Below are positions 1 through 8,273 of a stretch of 56,782 nt of DNA, piece by piece. This DNA is from Armatimonadaceae bacterium (GTDB lineage Bacteria > Armatimonadota > Armatimonadia > Armatimonadales > Armatimonadaceae): contig JAUJOK010000037.1 of assembly GCA_030447685.1 (NCBI GenBank), positions 1-56,782 of the forward strand. The letters run 5' to 3'. Below the pieces are notes generated by a model, which saw only the letters and a list, made by a program, of their open reading frames with translations, made no database searches and was not told the origin of the DNA. The translations under genes were made by a program, and so were the position numbers. Each line of letters begins with the position of its first letter. Position 1 is the stretch's first letter.

Positions 1-170
1 AAGCGGCGATTCAGCAGCGTCACTGCCTGATCCAAGATTCAACAAGATACCTGCCCATATCCTCCTGCCGCTCTGGCGCTTGTTGCCGAGAGGACGCAAC
101 TCGCAGGCAGGAATTCGCAGGAGGCTTTCCGAACAACGCTCTGGCCAAGACAGAAAAATGGAGAGGTGAT

Positions 171-257
171 AATAAGCGATTTCTGACGTACACAGGCCGT
201 CGTCTCTTTTTGTCTGGGAGATACGGCCTGGGGCTGTTTCATCTGCCTGAGCGCGAA
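171..257 (+). pseudogene. Relic of the 5' end of a second DUF4038 glycosidase
   Basis: These bases match the start of the intact glycosidase gene at 730-822 almost base for base (for example the shared stretches AAGCGATTTCT and CTGGGAGATAC). Translated, the relic gives NKRFLTYT, then loses frame after the eighth codon, and a further indel follows near 230. A purine-rich GAGAGGTG precedes the match at about the same distance as the ribosome site of the intact gene, so the duplicated segment probably included the translation start. Only about 30 codons remain. The rest of 1-349 holds no convincing gene on either strand. Confidence 0.6.
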
Positions 258-349
258 ATTCCAGGCACTAATTATCGAATGGCTGAAAAAGAAAACGCAG
301 TAAATCTGTTGAGGCTATGTGCGCTTATTCATTCCGGGGAGAGACGGTT

Positions 350-655
350 ATGGGCTTGAAGTGGAAAGACGGCAGGCTGATTGAGGAACCGACGCACAGG
401 GATTTCACCCGACGCGAACTGGTTGTGCTGTCGCTGTTCCTGCCCGGTGTTTCCAGCTTCTTCACGGCCATGATTCCCTCGTGCTATCGTTACCCGAAAG
501 CCATCTGGCCTGACTGGCTCGCTCCTGTCGTCTTGACCGCTTTTGTAGCGGTCTGTTGGACAGGAACCGTCTGGTTTTGGGTATATGCGGTTCGCCACCA
601 CCGAAAGATCAAAATACGGTGGTGGCAGGACGAAAACGGCAAGCCAACCGGGTAA
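350..655 (+). CDS. Small two-helix membrane protein, unknown function
   Basis: A 101-residue protein of no family I recognise. It has a charged N-terminal 23 residues, two hydrophobic segments (about 24-43 and 57-81) and a basic, tryptophan-containing tail (KIKIRWW near 86-92), the layout of a small inner-membrane protein. I chose the ATG at 350 over the one at 317 because GGGGAGAG lies six bases before it, while the earlier ATG has no ribosome site. It ends 56 bases before the glycosidase gene on the same strand, so the two may be cotranscribed, but nothing ties its role to sugars. Confidence 0.55.
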   Translation: MGLKWKDGRLIEEPTHRDFTRRELVVLSLFLPGVSSFFTAMIPSCYRYPKAIWPDWLAPVVLTAFVAVCWTGTVWFWVYAVRHHRKIKIRWWQDENGKPTG

Positions 656-711
656 CCGGGCGTGGCACAGAATGAGCGACCACAACATCCTGCATATCAA
701 GAAGAGGTTCT

Positions 712-2025
712 ATGCTGACGATAAGCGACAACAAGCGATTTCTTACCTATACCGATGGCCGTCCTTTCTTTTATCTGGGAGATACAGCCTGGGAACTGTT
801 TCACCGCCTGAACCGCGAGGAAGCGATGGTCTATTTGCAGGATCGGGCGGCGAAACGCTTTACGGTGATTCAGGCCGTCGTGCTGGCGGAACTCGATGGG
901 CTTCGCGTGCCCAATCCCTACGGTCAGGTGCCGCTGGAAGAATTCGACCCCACCCGGCCCAACGAATCCTATTTCGAGCATGTGGACTTCATCGTAGACA
1001 GGGCACAGGAACTGGGGCTGTTTATCGGGATGCTGCCGACCTGGGGCGATAAGTGGAACAAGGGGAAGTGGGGCGCGGGGCCGGAGATTTTTACGCCGGA
1101 GAACGCCCATGCCTTTGGCGCGTTTCTGGGGCGGCGCTACGCCGAAAAGCCAATTATCTGCATTCTGGGCGGTGACCGCTCGGTAGAGACGGAGGAGCAG
1201 GCGGGGTTGATTCGCGCGATGGCCGCCGGTCTGAAAGAGGGCGACGGCGGGCGGCATCTGATTACCTTTCACCCGCCCGGTGGGCAGGGGTCGTCGCGCT
1301 TTTTCCCGGACGAGGAGTGGCTCCATTTCCATATGTTCCAGAGCGGACACGGGCGCAACACGCAGAACTACGACCGCATCAGCGAGGACTACGTGCGCAC
1401 GCCGATTAAGCCGTGTATGGATGCCGAGCCGGGTTATGAAGACCATCCCGCCGGGTTTAACTTGGACAACGGGTATCTGGATGACTACGATGTACGCAAA
1501 TCGGCCTACTGGGCACTGTTTGCCGGGGCGCACGGGCATACCTATGGCTGTCATGACATCTGGCAGATGTGGCTGCCGGGCCGCGCGCCGCTGAGTGTGG
1601 TGCGCCGTACCTGGCAGGAAGGTCTTCATCTTCCCGGCTCGGGCCAGATGCGGCACGCGCGTGCGCTGATCGAATCGCGCCCGTTCCTGACACGAATCCC
1701 CGACCAATCCCTGATTGTCTCCGACCCCGGCACGGGAAGCCATCATGTGCGGGCGACACGCGACGAGGCGGGCAGCTATGCCCTGATCTATCTGCCGTCA
1801 GGCAGGGCGGCGACAATCGACCTGGGCCGGTTGTCGGGGCAGACGCTGGTTCATCACTGGTACGACCCGCGCACAGGCACGGCACGGCGCATGGGCGCGG
1901 TTCCCGGCGGCAGGCAACGCGAGTTCACACCTCCGACCGGCGGCCTCGATTGGGTGCTGACGCTGGACGATGCGGCGCAAAACTATCCCGCTCCCGGCAG
2001 TGTCGCTTATCGGGAGCAGGGATAG
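712..2025 (+). CDS. DUF4038 / GH140-like glycoside hydrolase
   Basis: A 437-residue protein of the DUF4038 type, the fold of apiosidases (GH140) that release apiose from rhamnogalacturonan II and of related plant-glycan hydrolases. The family's opening motif is clear (DGRPFFYLGDTAWELFHRL, about 15-33), followed by TIM-barrel elements: MLPTWGDKWN at 107-116, ILGGDRSVE at 151-159 and MDAEPGYE at 236-243, whose acidic residues are candidates for the catalytic pair. The last 100 or so residues look like the small beta domain (putative collagen-binding, PF12904) that usually ends these proteins. No signal peptide is visible, so it may act inside the cell on imported oligosaccharides. GAAGAGG precedes the ATG. 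The stop overlaps the GTG of the next gene (TAGTG). The exact sugar specificity is not readable from sequence. Confidence 0.85.
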   Translation: MLTISDNKRFLTYTDGRPFFYLGDTAWELFHRLNREEAMVYLQDRAAKRFTVIQAVVLAELDGLRVPNPYGQVPLEEFDPTRPNESYFEHVDFIVDRAQELGLFIGMLPTWGDKWNKGKWGAGPEIFTPENAHAFGAFLGRRYAEKPIICILGGDRSVETEEQAGLIRAMAAGLKEGDGGRHLITFHPPGGQGSSRFFPDEEWLHFHMFQSGHGRNTQNYDRISEDYVRTPIKPCMDAEPGYEDHPAGFNLDNGYLDDYDVRKSAYWALFAGAHGHTYGCHDIWQMWLPGRAPLSVVRRTWQEGLHLPGSGQMRHARALIESRPFLTRIPDQSLIVSDPGTGSHHVRATRDEAGSYALIYLPSGRAATIDLGRLSGQTLVHHWYDPRTGTARRMGAVPGGRQREFTPPTGGLDWVLTLDDAAQNYPAPGSVAYREQG

Positions 2026-3056
2026 TGAATATCCTGGTTATCGGCGGCACCGGCCTTATCAGTACGGAGATAACCCGCCAGTTGGAAGCGCGCGGCGACA
2101 GGGTGACGCACTACAACCGGGGTAAGCGCGAGCCGCGCATCCCGAACCGCGCCCGCCAGATCGTCGGGGACCGCACCGATTACGCGGCTTTCGAGGCACA
2201 GATGCGCGGCGAGGAGCAGCAGTTCGACTGCGTCATCGATATGATCTGCTATAAGCCGGAGGACGCCCGCAGTCTCGTTCGCGCCTTCGCGGGCCGCACC
2301 GACCATCTGATCGTTTGCTCCACCGTAGATGTGTATGCGAAACCGGCGAGCCGCTATCCCATCACCGAAAGCGAGACCATTCACCCGCCCGCGTGGGACT
2401 ACGCCCGGAACAAGGCCCTTTGCGAAGCGATTCTCTGGGAAGCGCACGCGCGCGGCGATGTGCCCGTCACCATTCCCCGGCCTGCGCATACGTATGCGGA
2501 AAGCGCCGGATTCTTTCACAGCGTCTCCATCGGGGGGTTCCTGAAGCGACTGCGGCAGGGAAAGCCGGTCATCGTCCACGGCGACGGCAGCTCGCTCTGG
2601 GTCTCCTGCCATGCCGAGGATGTCGCGCGGGCCTTTGTCGGGGCTGTCTGCAATCCGAAGGCGTATGGCAAGGGGTACAACGTTACCAGCGAGGAGTGGA
2701 TGACCTGGAACCGCTATGTCCAGACGCTTGCCGAGGCGATGGGCGCACCCGAGCCGCGACTGGCGCATATCCCGACTGCCTTTCTTCGCAAGGTCATCCC
2801 GCAGCAGGCGTTTGTTACCGACGTAAATTTCCAGTTCAACAACATCTTCGACAACAGCGCGGCAAAGGATGATCTCGGTTTTGCCTATAGCATCCCGTTT
2901 CTGGACGGCGCGCGCCGCGCCGTCGCCTGGCTGGATGAGCAGGGGCGCATCGACGGCAGCAGCGACGACGATGCTTTGGAAGACCGGGTTATCGAAGCCT
3001 GGGAACGGCTGGGCGCGCAAATGGCGGAGGAACTGACTACTGGGGGCACGGCATAA
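2025..3056 (+). CDS. NAD-dependent epimerase/dehydratase (extended SDR)
   Basis: A 343-residue extended short-chain dehydrogenase. The Rossmann nucleotide site is at the very start (VIGGTGLIS, residues 5-13), and the catalytic pair of the YxxxK motif is Tyr126 and Lys130 (DYARNK), with a CSTVDVY strand at 98-104 carrying the usual Ser/Thr. Such enzymes epimerise, dehydrate or reduce nucleotide- or free sugars. The start is the GTG inside TAGTG, overlapping the glycosidase stop by one base, which implies translational coupling; an open frame continues upstream inside the glycosidase gene but would place 152 unrelated residues before the Rossmann motif. Its partner suggests it works on the sugar released by the DUF4038 enzyme. 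That is inference. Confidence 0.85.
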   Translation: MNILVIGGTGLISTEITRQLEARGDRVTHYNRGKREPRIPNRARQIVGDRTDYAAFEAQMRGEEQQFDCVIDMICYKPEDARSLVRAFAGRTDHLIVCSTVDVYAKPASRYPITESETIHPPAWDYARNKALCEAILWEAHARGDVPVTIPRPAHTYAESAGFFHSVSIGGFLKRLRQGKPVIVHGDGSSLWVSCHAEDVARAFVGAVCNPKAYGKGYNVTSEEWMTWNRYVQTLAEAMGAPEPRLAHIPTAFLRKVIPQQAFVTDVNFQFNNIFDNSAAKDDLGFAYSIPFLDGARRAVAWLDEQGRIDGSSDDDALEDRVIEAWERLGAQMAEELTTGGTA

Positions 3057-3173
3057 GCATAGCCGCAGGGAGCATTAGGAGAGCTATCATTTGGGAAAGA
3101 ACAAGTACATTCCCGGCGCGAATGCGGCTGTGGCGCTCGGGCAACAGTATCTTGATCTTGAGGATTCCTCTCC

Positions 3174-4190
3174 ATGAAACTTCGGTATCTGTCTACCGCC
3201 TCGGTTATGGCGGGCTTTGTTATCGGCTCCTTCTCGTCCTTCGGGTGCGGCGGCGGCGGCGGCAGTTCGTCTGGCGGCGGGGGGGGCGGTAACGGCACGG
3301 GAAGCCGTGTCACCGTCAGCGTTTCGGGCGCGCGCAGCCAGAACGTTCCGGTGGAAATAGACCCGGCGCGCAGTAAGATCAATACGCCCTTTTCACAGGA
3401 CCTCGCCCCAGGCGGCCCGATTACTTTATACGCTTCCGAAGGCGTCGCCGACCGGCAGTTCCAGCACTGGCTGCTCAACGGTCAGGTTCTGAGCACGCAG
3501 CCGACCCTGCAAACCACGACCCCGGCGGGTGATTTTTCCCTGACCGCCGTGTACACGCCGCGCGCGTGCGGCCCGAACGGGTTTACCCCCAACTTCGCCG
3601 GGGAGCTTGATCCGCAGGACGGTCAGCCGAACAAGCTGTACTGGTGGCACGACTTCCCTATCCGGGTCTACTTCGACGAAACGCAGTCCCTGGTAGACCG
3701 GTCCGTGATTGAGCAGATTCGGGCCGGATTCGATACGTGGCACGAAGCGACGGGCGTCCTCGGCGCCTACGAACTGACCACCGATGCGGCCTCCGCCGAT
3801 ATTACGGTACGCTTTACGCATCAGCCGGAAGGGAACGGCGTCGCCTTCACGGACCTCGTCTTCTTTACCGGCGATAACACCCTGGACAAGGCGACCATCA
3901 CCTTTATTGTGCCTCGAATCAGCGCAGATGCGTTCACCCGTGTCGGAGCGCATGAGTTCGGGCATGCGCTGGGGCTGGAAGGGCACAGCAACGTGCCTGC
4001 GGACGTTATGTCTATTCCCTCAGGCTTACTTCCTTTGACGGCGCGGGACATCAATACGCTCGCCTCGGGCTATTGCGCGTACTACAATCGCGGGCGTCAT
4101 GCCGCGCCGCGTCCCGCTGCTATTACCGAGCATCGGGCGACGGGTACCGCCCATATTAGCTGTCCCGGCAGCGGCATTACGGGAGACTGA
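3174..4190 (+). CDS. Matrixin-like zinc metalloprotease, predicted lipoprotein
   Basis: A 338-residue predicted secreted protein. A hydrophobic leader ends in SSFGC at residue 25, a plausible lipobox, and a glycine/serine linker (26-42) follows. An Ig-like or bacterial-repeat-type beta region covers about 43-125. The catalytic domain carries HEFGHALGLEGH at 260-271, the metzincin zinc signature HExxHxxGxxH, with a Met-turn methionine at 279 (DVMS). Together these indicate a matrixin-type endopeptidase anchored to the outer face of the membrane. GAGG lies 11 bases before the ATG. It converges with the phosphoesterase gene and their ends overlap by 14 bases. The substrate is unknown. Confidence 0.85.
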   Translation: MKLRYLSTASVMAGFVIGSFSSFGCGGGGGSSSGGGGGGNGTGSRVTVSVSGARSQNVPVEIDPARSKINTPFSQDLAPGGPITLYASEGVADRQFQHWLLNGQVLSTQPTLQTTTPAGDFSLTAVYTPRACGPNGFTPNFAGELDPQDGQPNKLYWWHDFPIRVYFDETQSLVDRSVIEQIRAGFDTWHEATGVLGAYELTTDAASADITVRFTHQPEGNGVAFTDLVFFTGDNTLDKATITFIVPRISADAFTRVGAHEFGHALGLEGHSNVPADVMSIPSGLLPLTARDINTLASGYCAYYNRGRHAAPRPAAITEHRATGTAHISCPGSGITGD

Positions 4191-4833
4191 CCAGTCGTAC
4201 CCGCGCCTCCACCGGGTGGTACAATCCGAACTCCACCCGGTTCTGCGGCCCCTGGCCGACCGCTCCCAGGCCGATAACGGCGGGGGCCTCTTCTCCGAGC
4301 CGGATGTCCGTTTCGCGCGAACGCTCGGCGGCGTCACCGCGAATGAGCCACACGGCTTGCCGGTGGGTGTGCCCGAAGAAAGCGGTACGCAGCGAATCTG
4401 CAGCGGCGGCCAGGGCGTGTCCGGCGGCAAGCGCCGAGGGAGCGCCCTGGATGAAGGGGAAAAGGCTGTGGAAGCCCTGTTTTCGTTTAAGAACGAGCGC
4501 GTCCCGCGCGCTGATGTCGGGAGGCAGCGCACTGGCCGGGGAGGAGTGACATAGCAGCGCCTGCCCCAATGTGTACGTCGCCCGCAGCTCCCGCAGCCAG
4601 TCCGTAACGTCGGGCGGGAAGTCCAGTTTTGCGCGCACCTCCCGGTTCCCAAAGAGAGCAATGTCGGCTTCCGCCATCAGCAGCCGACAGCACGCCTCTT
4701 CCTCCGGCCCCCCCAGCACATCGCCCAGAAATGCGATTCTGGAAGCGCCTTCGGCGCGCGCATAGTCCAGGGCGCGGCGCAGGGCGGGCAGGTTACCGTG
4801 TATGTCCGATAACAGCGCCCACGTTTCCGGCAT
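4177..4833 (-). CDS. Calcineurin-like metallophosphoesterase (YfcE/MJ0936-like)
   Basis: A 218-residue metallophosphoesterase. Metal-binding motifs appear in family order: LLSDIHGN near 8-15, FLGDVLGG near 36-43, GNRE near 63 (usually GNHE or GNHD, so the histidine is replaced), CHSSP near 99 and FGHTHRQ near 153. This set is typical of small phosphodiesterases acting on cyclic nucleotides or nucleoside phosphate substrates. I placed the start at the methionine just before the first motif; an upstream extension runs into the beta-helix gene. It begins four bases after that gene's stop, so the two are probably cotranscribed, although they share no obvious biochemistry. The arginine at the GNHE position may alter activity. 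Confidence 0.8.
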   Translation of the reverse strand: MPETWALLSDIHGNLPALRRALDYARAEGASRIAFLGDVLGGPEEEACCRLLMAEADIALFGNREVRAKLDFPPDVTDWLRELRATYTLGQALLCHSSPASALPPDISARDALVLKRKQGFHSLFPFIQGAPSALAAGHALAAAADSLRTAFFGHTHRQAVWLIRGDAAERSRETDIRLGEEAPAVIGLGAVGQGPQNRVEFGLYHPVEARVRLVSLP

Positions 4834-4837
4834 CGGG

Positions 4838-6097
4838 CTATTTCGGCAGTGCGTGCGCGCCCATTTTTGCCGCCGGGCTGCCGGGCCGCAAACGCAGGTC
4901 GCCCTTATCCGCGTTACGGAACAACGGCGCGTGGCCGTAGACGCCGGTCGTTTCCGGCGTCGGCAGGGTGGGGCGGCTTCGAGCCGGATTATCCAGGCAG
5001 TACCAGAAGTTGCGCGCAAAGGTGAAGGTTTCGGGGGCGGTGTGCGGCCCGATATTCACGCCGTTGTCGCCCCAGCGGTCGGAGCGGAAGGCGATCAGGT
5101 TATCCGTGAATTTTCCATTGCGGGACGCGACGAAGCCGGGCGCGCGTGTCTCCTGAAGAATACGCAGCGCGAAGCGCGCCGGGTTGTAGATCGTATTGTA
5201 GCGCACGGTCGCGCCGTCTACGCCGACAAAGGCGACCGGTGTGCCCCCGCCGATAAAGGTGTTGCCTTCGACACGAATATCTTTCGCCTCGTAGTGCGGC
5301 GGTTTTTTCAGCGGCGGGCGGAAGTATTGTAAGCCGGTGCTTCCGCCGATGTTGATCGCGCGTCCCCCCATGCGCTCGAAGCGGCAGCGGCGGATAACGA
5401 TGTTTCGGCTGCCGCCTTTCGCCTGAATGCCGCTGCTGGTCTCCTCATTGGTATGCCGGAAGACGGAGTTTTCGATAACACCACGATGACAGCCGACCAT
5501 ATCGACGCCCTGCCCGCCGATACGCTCTATCGTACAGTTCTCGACGCAGAAATCATCCAGCCCGGACAGTTTGATGCCGTCGTGGTTGCCGCTCGGCCCG
5601 ATGTCGCTCACCCTCAGTCCGCGAAGCACGACATGGTGTGACGGTGTCTCGTACGAGCCGCCGTCGTCTATGTTCAGACCATTTCCGCTCTGGCCCGTGA
5701 AAGCCAGGCCATGCAGCTCGACATGCTCGACTTCGCTCAGATGGATGCCTTCGGAACCGCCTGTGAAGACCGGCGGATTTTTAGCGTCGGCGGCAGTAAT
5801 AACGATAGGCTTTCCGGGTCTGCCTTTCAGGTTCGTAAAGAAGAAACCGTTCCCGTACTCGCCGGGCAGGAGCCGAATGCGCGTACCTGGCTTTGCCTGC
5901 GCGACCGCCTGCCGAAGTTGCGCACCGTTCCCGACCGTCACTGCTGACGCCGCCGTCTGCGCCGTGGGCGTCTGCGCCGTGGGCGTCTGCGCCGTGGGCG
6001 TCTGCGCCGTGGGCGTCTGCGCCGTGGGCGTCTGCGCTTCCGCGCATCGAAGAACGACAAGGACGATGAATAGACACGAAAGGGAGATTGGCTTCAT
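4838..6097 (-). CDS. Secreted right-handed beta-helix protein (polysaccharide lyase/hydrolase-like)
   Basis: A 419-residue protein with a signal peptide (about 1-21, ending AEA), five tandem AQTPT pentapeptides (21-45), then a pectate-lyase-type right-handed parallel beta-helix. Successive turns have the pattern of short beta strands with asparagine, glycine and small residues, for example HDGIKLSG, NCTIERIGGQGVDM and NIVIRRCRFERMGGRAINIGG. It begins with a chondroitinase-B-like segment (QLRQAVAQAKPGTRIRLLPG). Such proteins cleave or bind acidic plant polysaccharides outside the cell. No confident catalytic residues can be picked. It lies downstream of the Gfo/Idh gene on the same strand with a 57-base gap. 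The hydrolase-versus-lyase question is open. Confidence 0.8.
   Translation of the reverse strand: MKPISLSCLFIVLVVLRCAEAQTPTAQTPTAQTPTAQTPTAQTPTAQTAASAVTVGNGAQLRQAVAQAKPGTRIRLLPGEYGNGFFFTNLKGRPGKPIVITAADAKNPPVFTGGSEGIHLSEVEHVELHGLAFTGQSGNGLNIDDGGSYETPSHHVVLRGLRVSDIGPSGNHDGIKLSGLDDFCVENCTIERIGGQGVDMVGCHRGVIENSVFRHTNEETSSGIQAKGGSRNIVIRRCRFERMGGRAINIGGSTGLQYFRPPLKKPPHYEAKDIRVEGNTFIGGGTPVAFVGVDGATVRYNTIYNPARFALRILQETRAPGFVASRNGKFTDNLIAFRSDRWGDNGVNIGPHTAPETFTFARNFWYCLDNPARSRPTLPTPETTGVYGHAPLFRNADKGDLRLRPGSPAAKMGAHALPK
5961..6035 (-). repeat. Five perfect 15-bp tandem repeats coding AQTPT
   Basis: Five exact copies of GCCGTGGGCGTCTGC (plus-strand reading) sit end to end inside the beta-helix gene, giving the Ala-Gln-Thr-Pro-Thr linker between signal peptide and mature domain. 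The unit length is a multiple of three, so copy-number slippage keeps frame. The identical DNA copies imply recent expansion. Confidence 0.95.
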
Positions 6098-6154
6098 GGA
6101 TTATCCTCCTGCTCTTACGGTCCCTGTAGCGTGGCGCGGGATGCGAGCAACCGG

Positions 6155-7378
6155 CTACCGGCATTCGAGATGTGGCGAGAGTCGTGAAACGGCGAGCCAG
6201 GCCGCGGAATCTGCTGCCGGCAGCGACGCCGGTACTACTGCTGGATCGGCGCGGAAGGCGGCGATGTCGTCGTCCAGGCCCGTCACCCGGTAGTGGCTTT
6301 GCGGCGTTCCGGCGTTATGATGCTCGATACGCTCGGCGGGAAAGAACGAAGCCGCGCCGCCGGAACTCTGGCAAACGCCATTGACCATCTGCAGATAGGC
6401 CCGCGTATCCTGCACCGTGGTGAACGGAACATGCTCCGGCGACGTGACAGCGCGCAGAAAGTCCAGAACGGCGGCGGTTTGAACCTGACTGGACAGATGA
6501 AGGGCCTGCGGCGGCTGGCTGTGCGGCGACACGGTGATGCGCCCTGACCAGTCTATTTCCGCTGTGCCCTTCGTGCCCGCGCAGCGAATCAAGACCTGGT
6601 CGTGATGCTCCGTGGCGTGGGTGAATACCAGGCGCACCCGCGCCCCCCCGGTGGTTTCCGCTTCCAGATAGGCAGTATCGTAGCTTTCGATGGGCCGCGC
6701 CTTTTGGAGAACGCCGCGCACCCGCGAAAGGTTTGCCCACGCCGTGTCCGTTTCGCCCGCCAGAAAAAGCGCGGCATGGACCACATGCGCCAGCGCGTTG
6801 GTGGCGGGGCCGTCGAACACGGGCTGACCGTCCGCGAAAAACCGTCCCGCCCACGCGCTGCGGTTATAATAGCTGTCGTCGCGCCGCCAGCGTACCGCCG
6901 CCCAGACCGTTTGCAGATCGCCCAGCGCGCCTTCTACCATCCGGCGTTTCAGATAGCGCATGGCCGGGCTGGCCTGCATCTGGAAGCCGACCACACACCG
7001 CTTGCCCGACGCTTCCTGCGCCTGCACCATTTCGGCGTGCTCGCCCAGAGTGGCGCAGGGCGGCTTTTCCAGATAAACGTGCTTACCAGCGCGCAGCGCA
7101 AGGATACTCTGGGGGGCGTGCAGGGGAATGGGCGTGGCGATGAAAACAGCCTCAATATCGTCCCGCTCCAGCAGCGCCGACGCGTCCGGCAGAATCGCTG
7201 TCTCCTCGGTGCAAAGCGCCGCAACGGTTTCGGGGTGCCGCTCCGCAAACGGGTCAGCGACGGCAGCCAGGCGGCACAGGCCGCCGTCCTGAAGCGTGCG
7301 AAGCGTGGTCAGGTGCTGCTGCGCGTAGCCGCCAATACCGAGCAAACCCAGGCGGATCGGCTCCCCGATAGCTGCCAC
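6155..7378 (-). CDS. Gfo/Idh/MocA family oxidoreductase
   Basis: A 407-residue NAD(P)-dependent sugar or inositol dehydrogenase-type protein. The N-terminal Rossmann fold shows LGLLGIGGYAQQHL at 9-22, a Lys-Pro pair of the family (KHVYLEKPPCA, about 92-102) and the substrate-binding C-terminal sheet domain from about 125. Family members oxidise or reduce hydroxyls of sugars, inositols and their derivatives. The start is GTG within TAGTG, overlapping the stop of the upstream TIM-barrel gene by one base, so it is the third gene of an operon that begins at 9086. The C-terminal 50 residues are longer than in the simplest members. The exact substrate is unknown, but pairing with two isomerase-like barrels is typical of catabolic modules for unusual sugars. 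Confidence 0.9.
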   Translation of the reverse strand: MAAIGEPIRLGLLGIGGYAQQHLTTLRTLQDGGLCRLAAVADPFAERHPETVAALCTEETAILPDASALLERDDIEAVFIATPIPLHAPQSILALRAGKHVYLEKPPCATLGEHAEMVQAQEASGKRCVVGFQMQASPAMRYLKRRMVEGALGDLQTVWAAVRWRRDDSYYNRSAWAGRFFADGQPVFDGPATNALAHVVHAALFLAGETDTAWANLSRVRGVLQKARPIESYDTAYLEAETTGGARVRLVFTHATEHHDQVLIRCAGTKGTAEIDWSGRITVSPHSQPPQALHLSSQVQTAAVLDFLRAVTSPEHVPFTTVQDTRAYLQMVNGVCQSSGGAASFFPAERIEHHNAGTPQSHYRVTGLDDDIAAFRADPAVVPASLPAADSAAWLAVSRLSPHLECR

Positions 7379-8268
7379 TATCCTGCTTCCTCCGTGGCGA
7401 GCGCGGCCCGCAGCGTCCGCACGTCCCGGCGCAGGATCTCCATCCGCTCCTCCGGTGCGAAGCGCCCAAGAGACTCATTTTCCACACAGAGATCACGGGT
7501 ATAACCCGCCGCGCGCAGTATGCCGACAACCCGATGCACGTCTATGTTGCCCTCGTCCAGTGGGGCAGCGTAGCGACCGTACTGGTACCCAATCTCACGC
7601 CGCGTTTCCACCAGTTCCGGCGGGTAGTTGATATTCTTAATGTGGGTGTGTTTGGCGCGCGGAGCGAAATGCTCCAGGATGGCGTATAGCTCGCTGCGGG
7701 GAAAGCCGTACCAGTAGAAGTTGCCCGTGTCGAGCGTCATGCCCAGGCGCGTATCTTCCACGGCAGCGAAGACTTCATCAAGGAGCGCCGGGTCATTGAA
7801 AAAGGCCCCGTGGTTCTCTATTCCGATGTCCACGCCGACCTCCCGGGTCTGTTCGAGCACCTGGCGTAGGCGGCGCGCGAGATTATCGCGAATGACGAGC
7901 GGTGCTAATTCCTTACGGCGCGTCGCCGTATCCAGGCGCACGACGGGAGCGCCAAGGGCGTGCGCGGCGCGTATTACGTTCACCGCCCAGTCCACATGTG
8001 CATCGGCCTCCTCGCCGGAAAAGTCCGTCGCGATGAGCAGAGCCGACACCCGCACCCCCTCGGCCCGGAGGCGTTCCCGAAGTTTTTCCGTGCCCACCGT
8101 ATCGGCAGCGGAAAAAGGCGCACTGCCATCTTCTAAGACAAGGTGGGGAAACGAATAGTCCGGATTGACCAGAAGCTCAACCGCCGCCACATCCAACGCC
8201 CGCAGACCGGAGAAAAGCGACTGCCCCTGGGGAACGGACAGCATAACGTCCCGAATGGCGACATCCAC
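7378..8268 (-). CDS. Sugar phosphate isomerase/epimerase (AP-endonuclease-2 TIM barrel)
   Basis: A 296-residue xylose-isomerase-like TIM barrel. The metal-site strands are visible: VVRLDTAT near 109, IGIENHGAFFNDP near 149 (Glu), GMTLDTGNFYW near 177 (Asp), HTHIKNIN near 208 (His) and a late acidic strand LCVENE near 264. These positions bind the divalent metal in the family, which interconverts keto- and aldo-sugars or epimerises them. It is the second gene of a minus-strand operon, five bases after the related barrel at 8274-9086, and its stop overlaps the GTG of the oxidoreductase. The sequence differs strongly from its neighbour, so this is not a recent duplication. Dehydratase or inosose activities also exist in the family. 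Confidence 0.88.
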   Translation of the reverse strand: MDVAIRDVMLSVPQGQSLFSGLRALDVAAVELLVNPDYSFPHLVLEDGSAPFSAADTVGTEKLRERLRAEGVRVSALLIATDFSGEEADAHVDWAVNVIRAAHALGAPVVRLDTATRRKELAPLVIRDNLARRLRQVLEQTREVGVDIGIENHGAFFNDPALLDEVFAAVEDTRLGMTLDTGNFYWYGFPRSELYAILEHFAPRAKHTHIKNINYPPELVETRREIGYQYGRYAAPLDEGNIDVHRVVGILRAAGYTRDLCVENESLGRFAPEERMEILRRDVRTLRAALATEEAG

Positions 8269-8273
8269 AGCCG

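Noticed and set aside
39..242. 67-codon minus-strand frame at the window start
   Set aside because: It overlaps the plus-strand glycosidase relic and has no ribosome site or recognisable sequence.
697..3020. Two long minus-strand open frames opposite the glycosidase and epimerase
   Set aside because: Both plus-strand genes have strong family motifs and coupled starts, so these are shadows.
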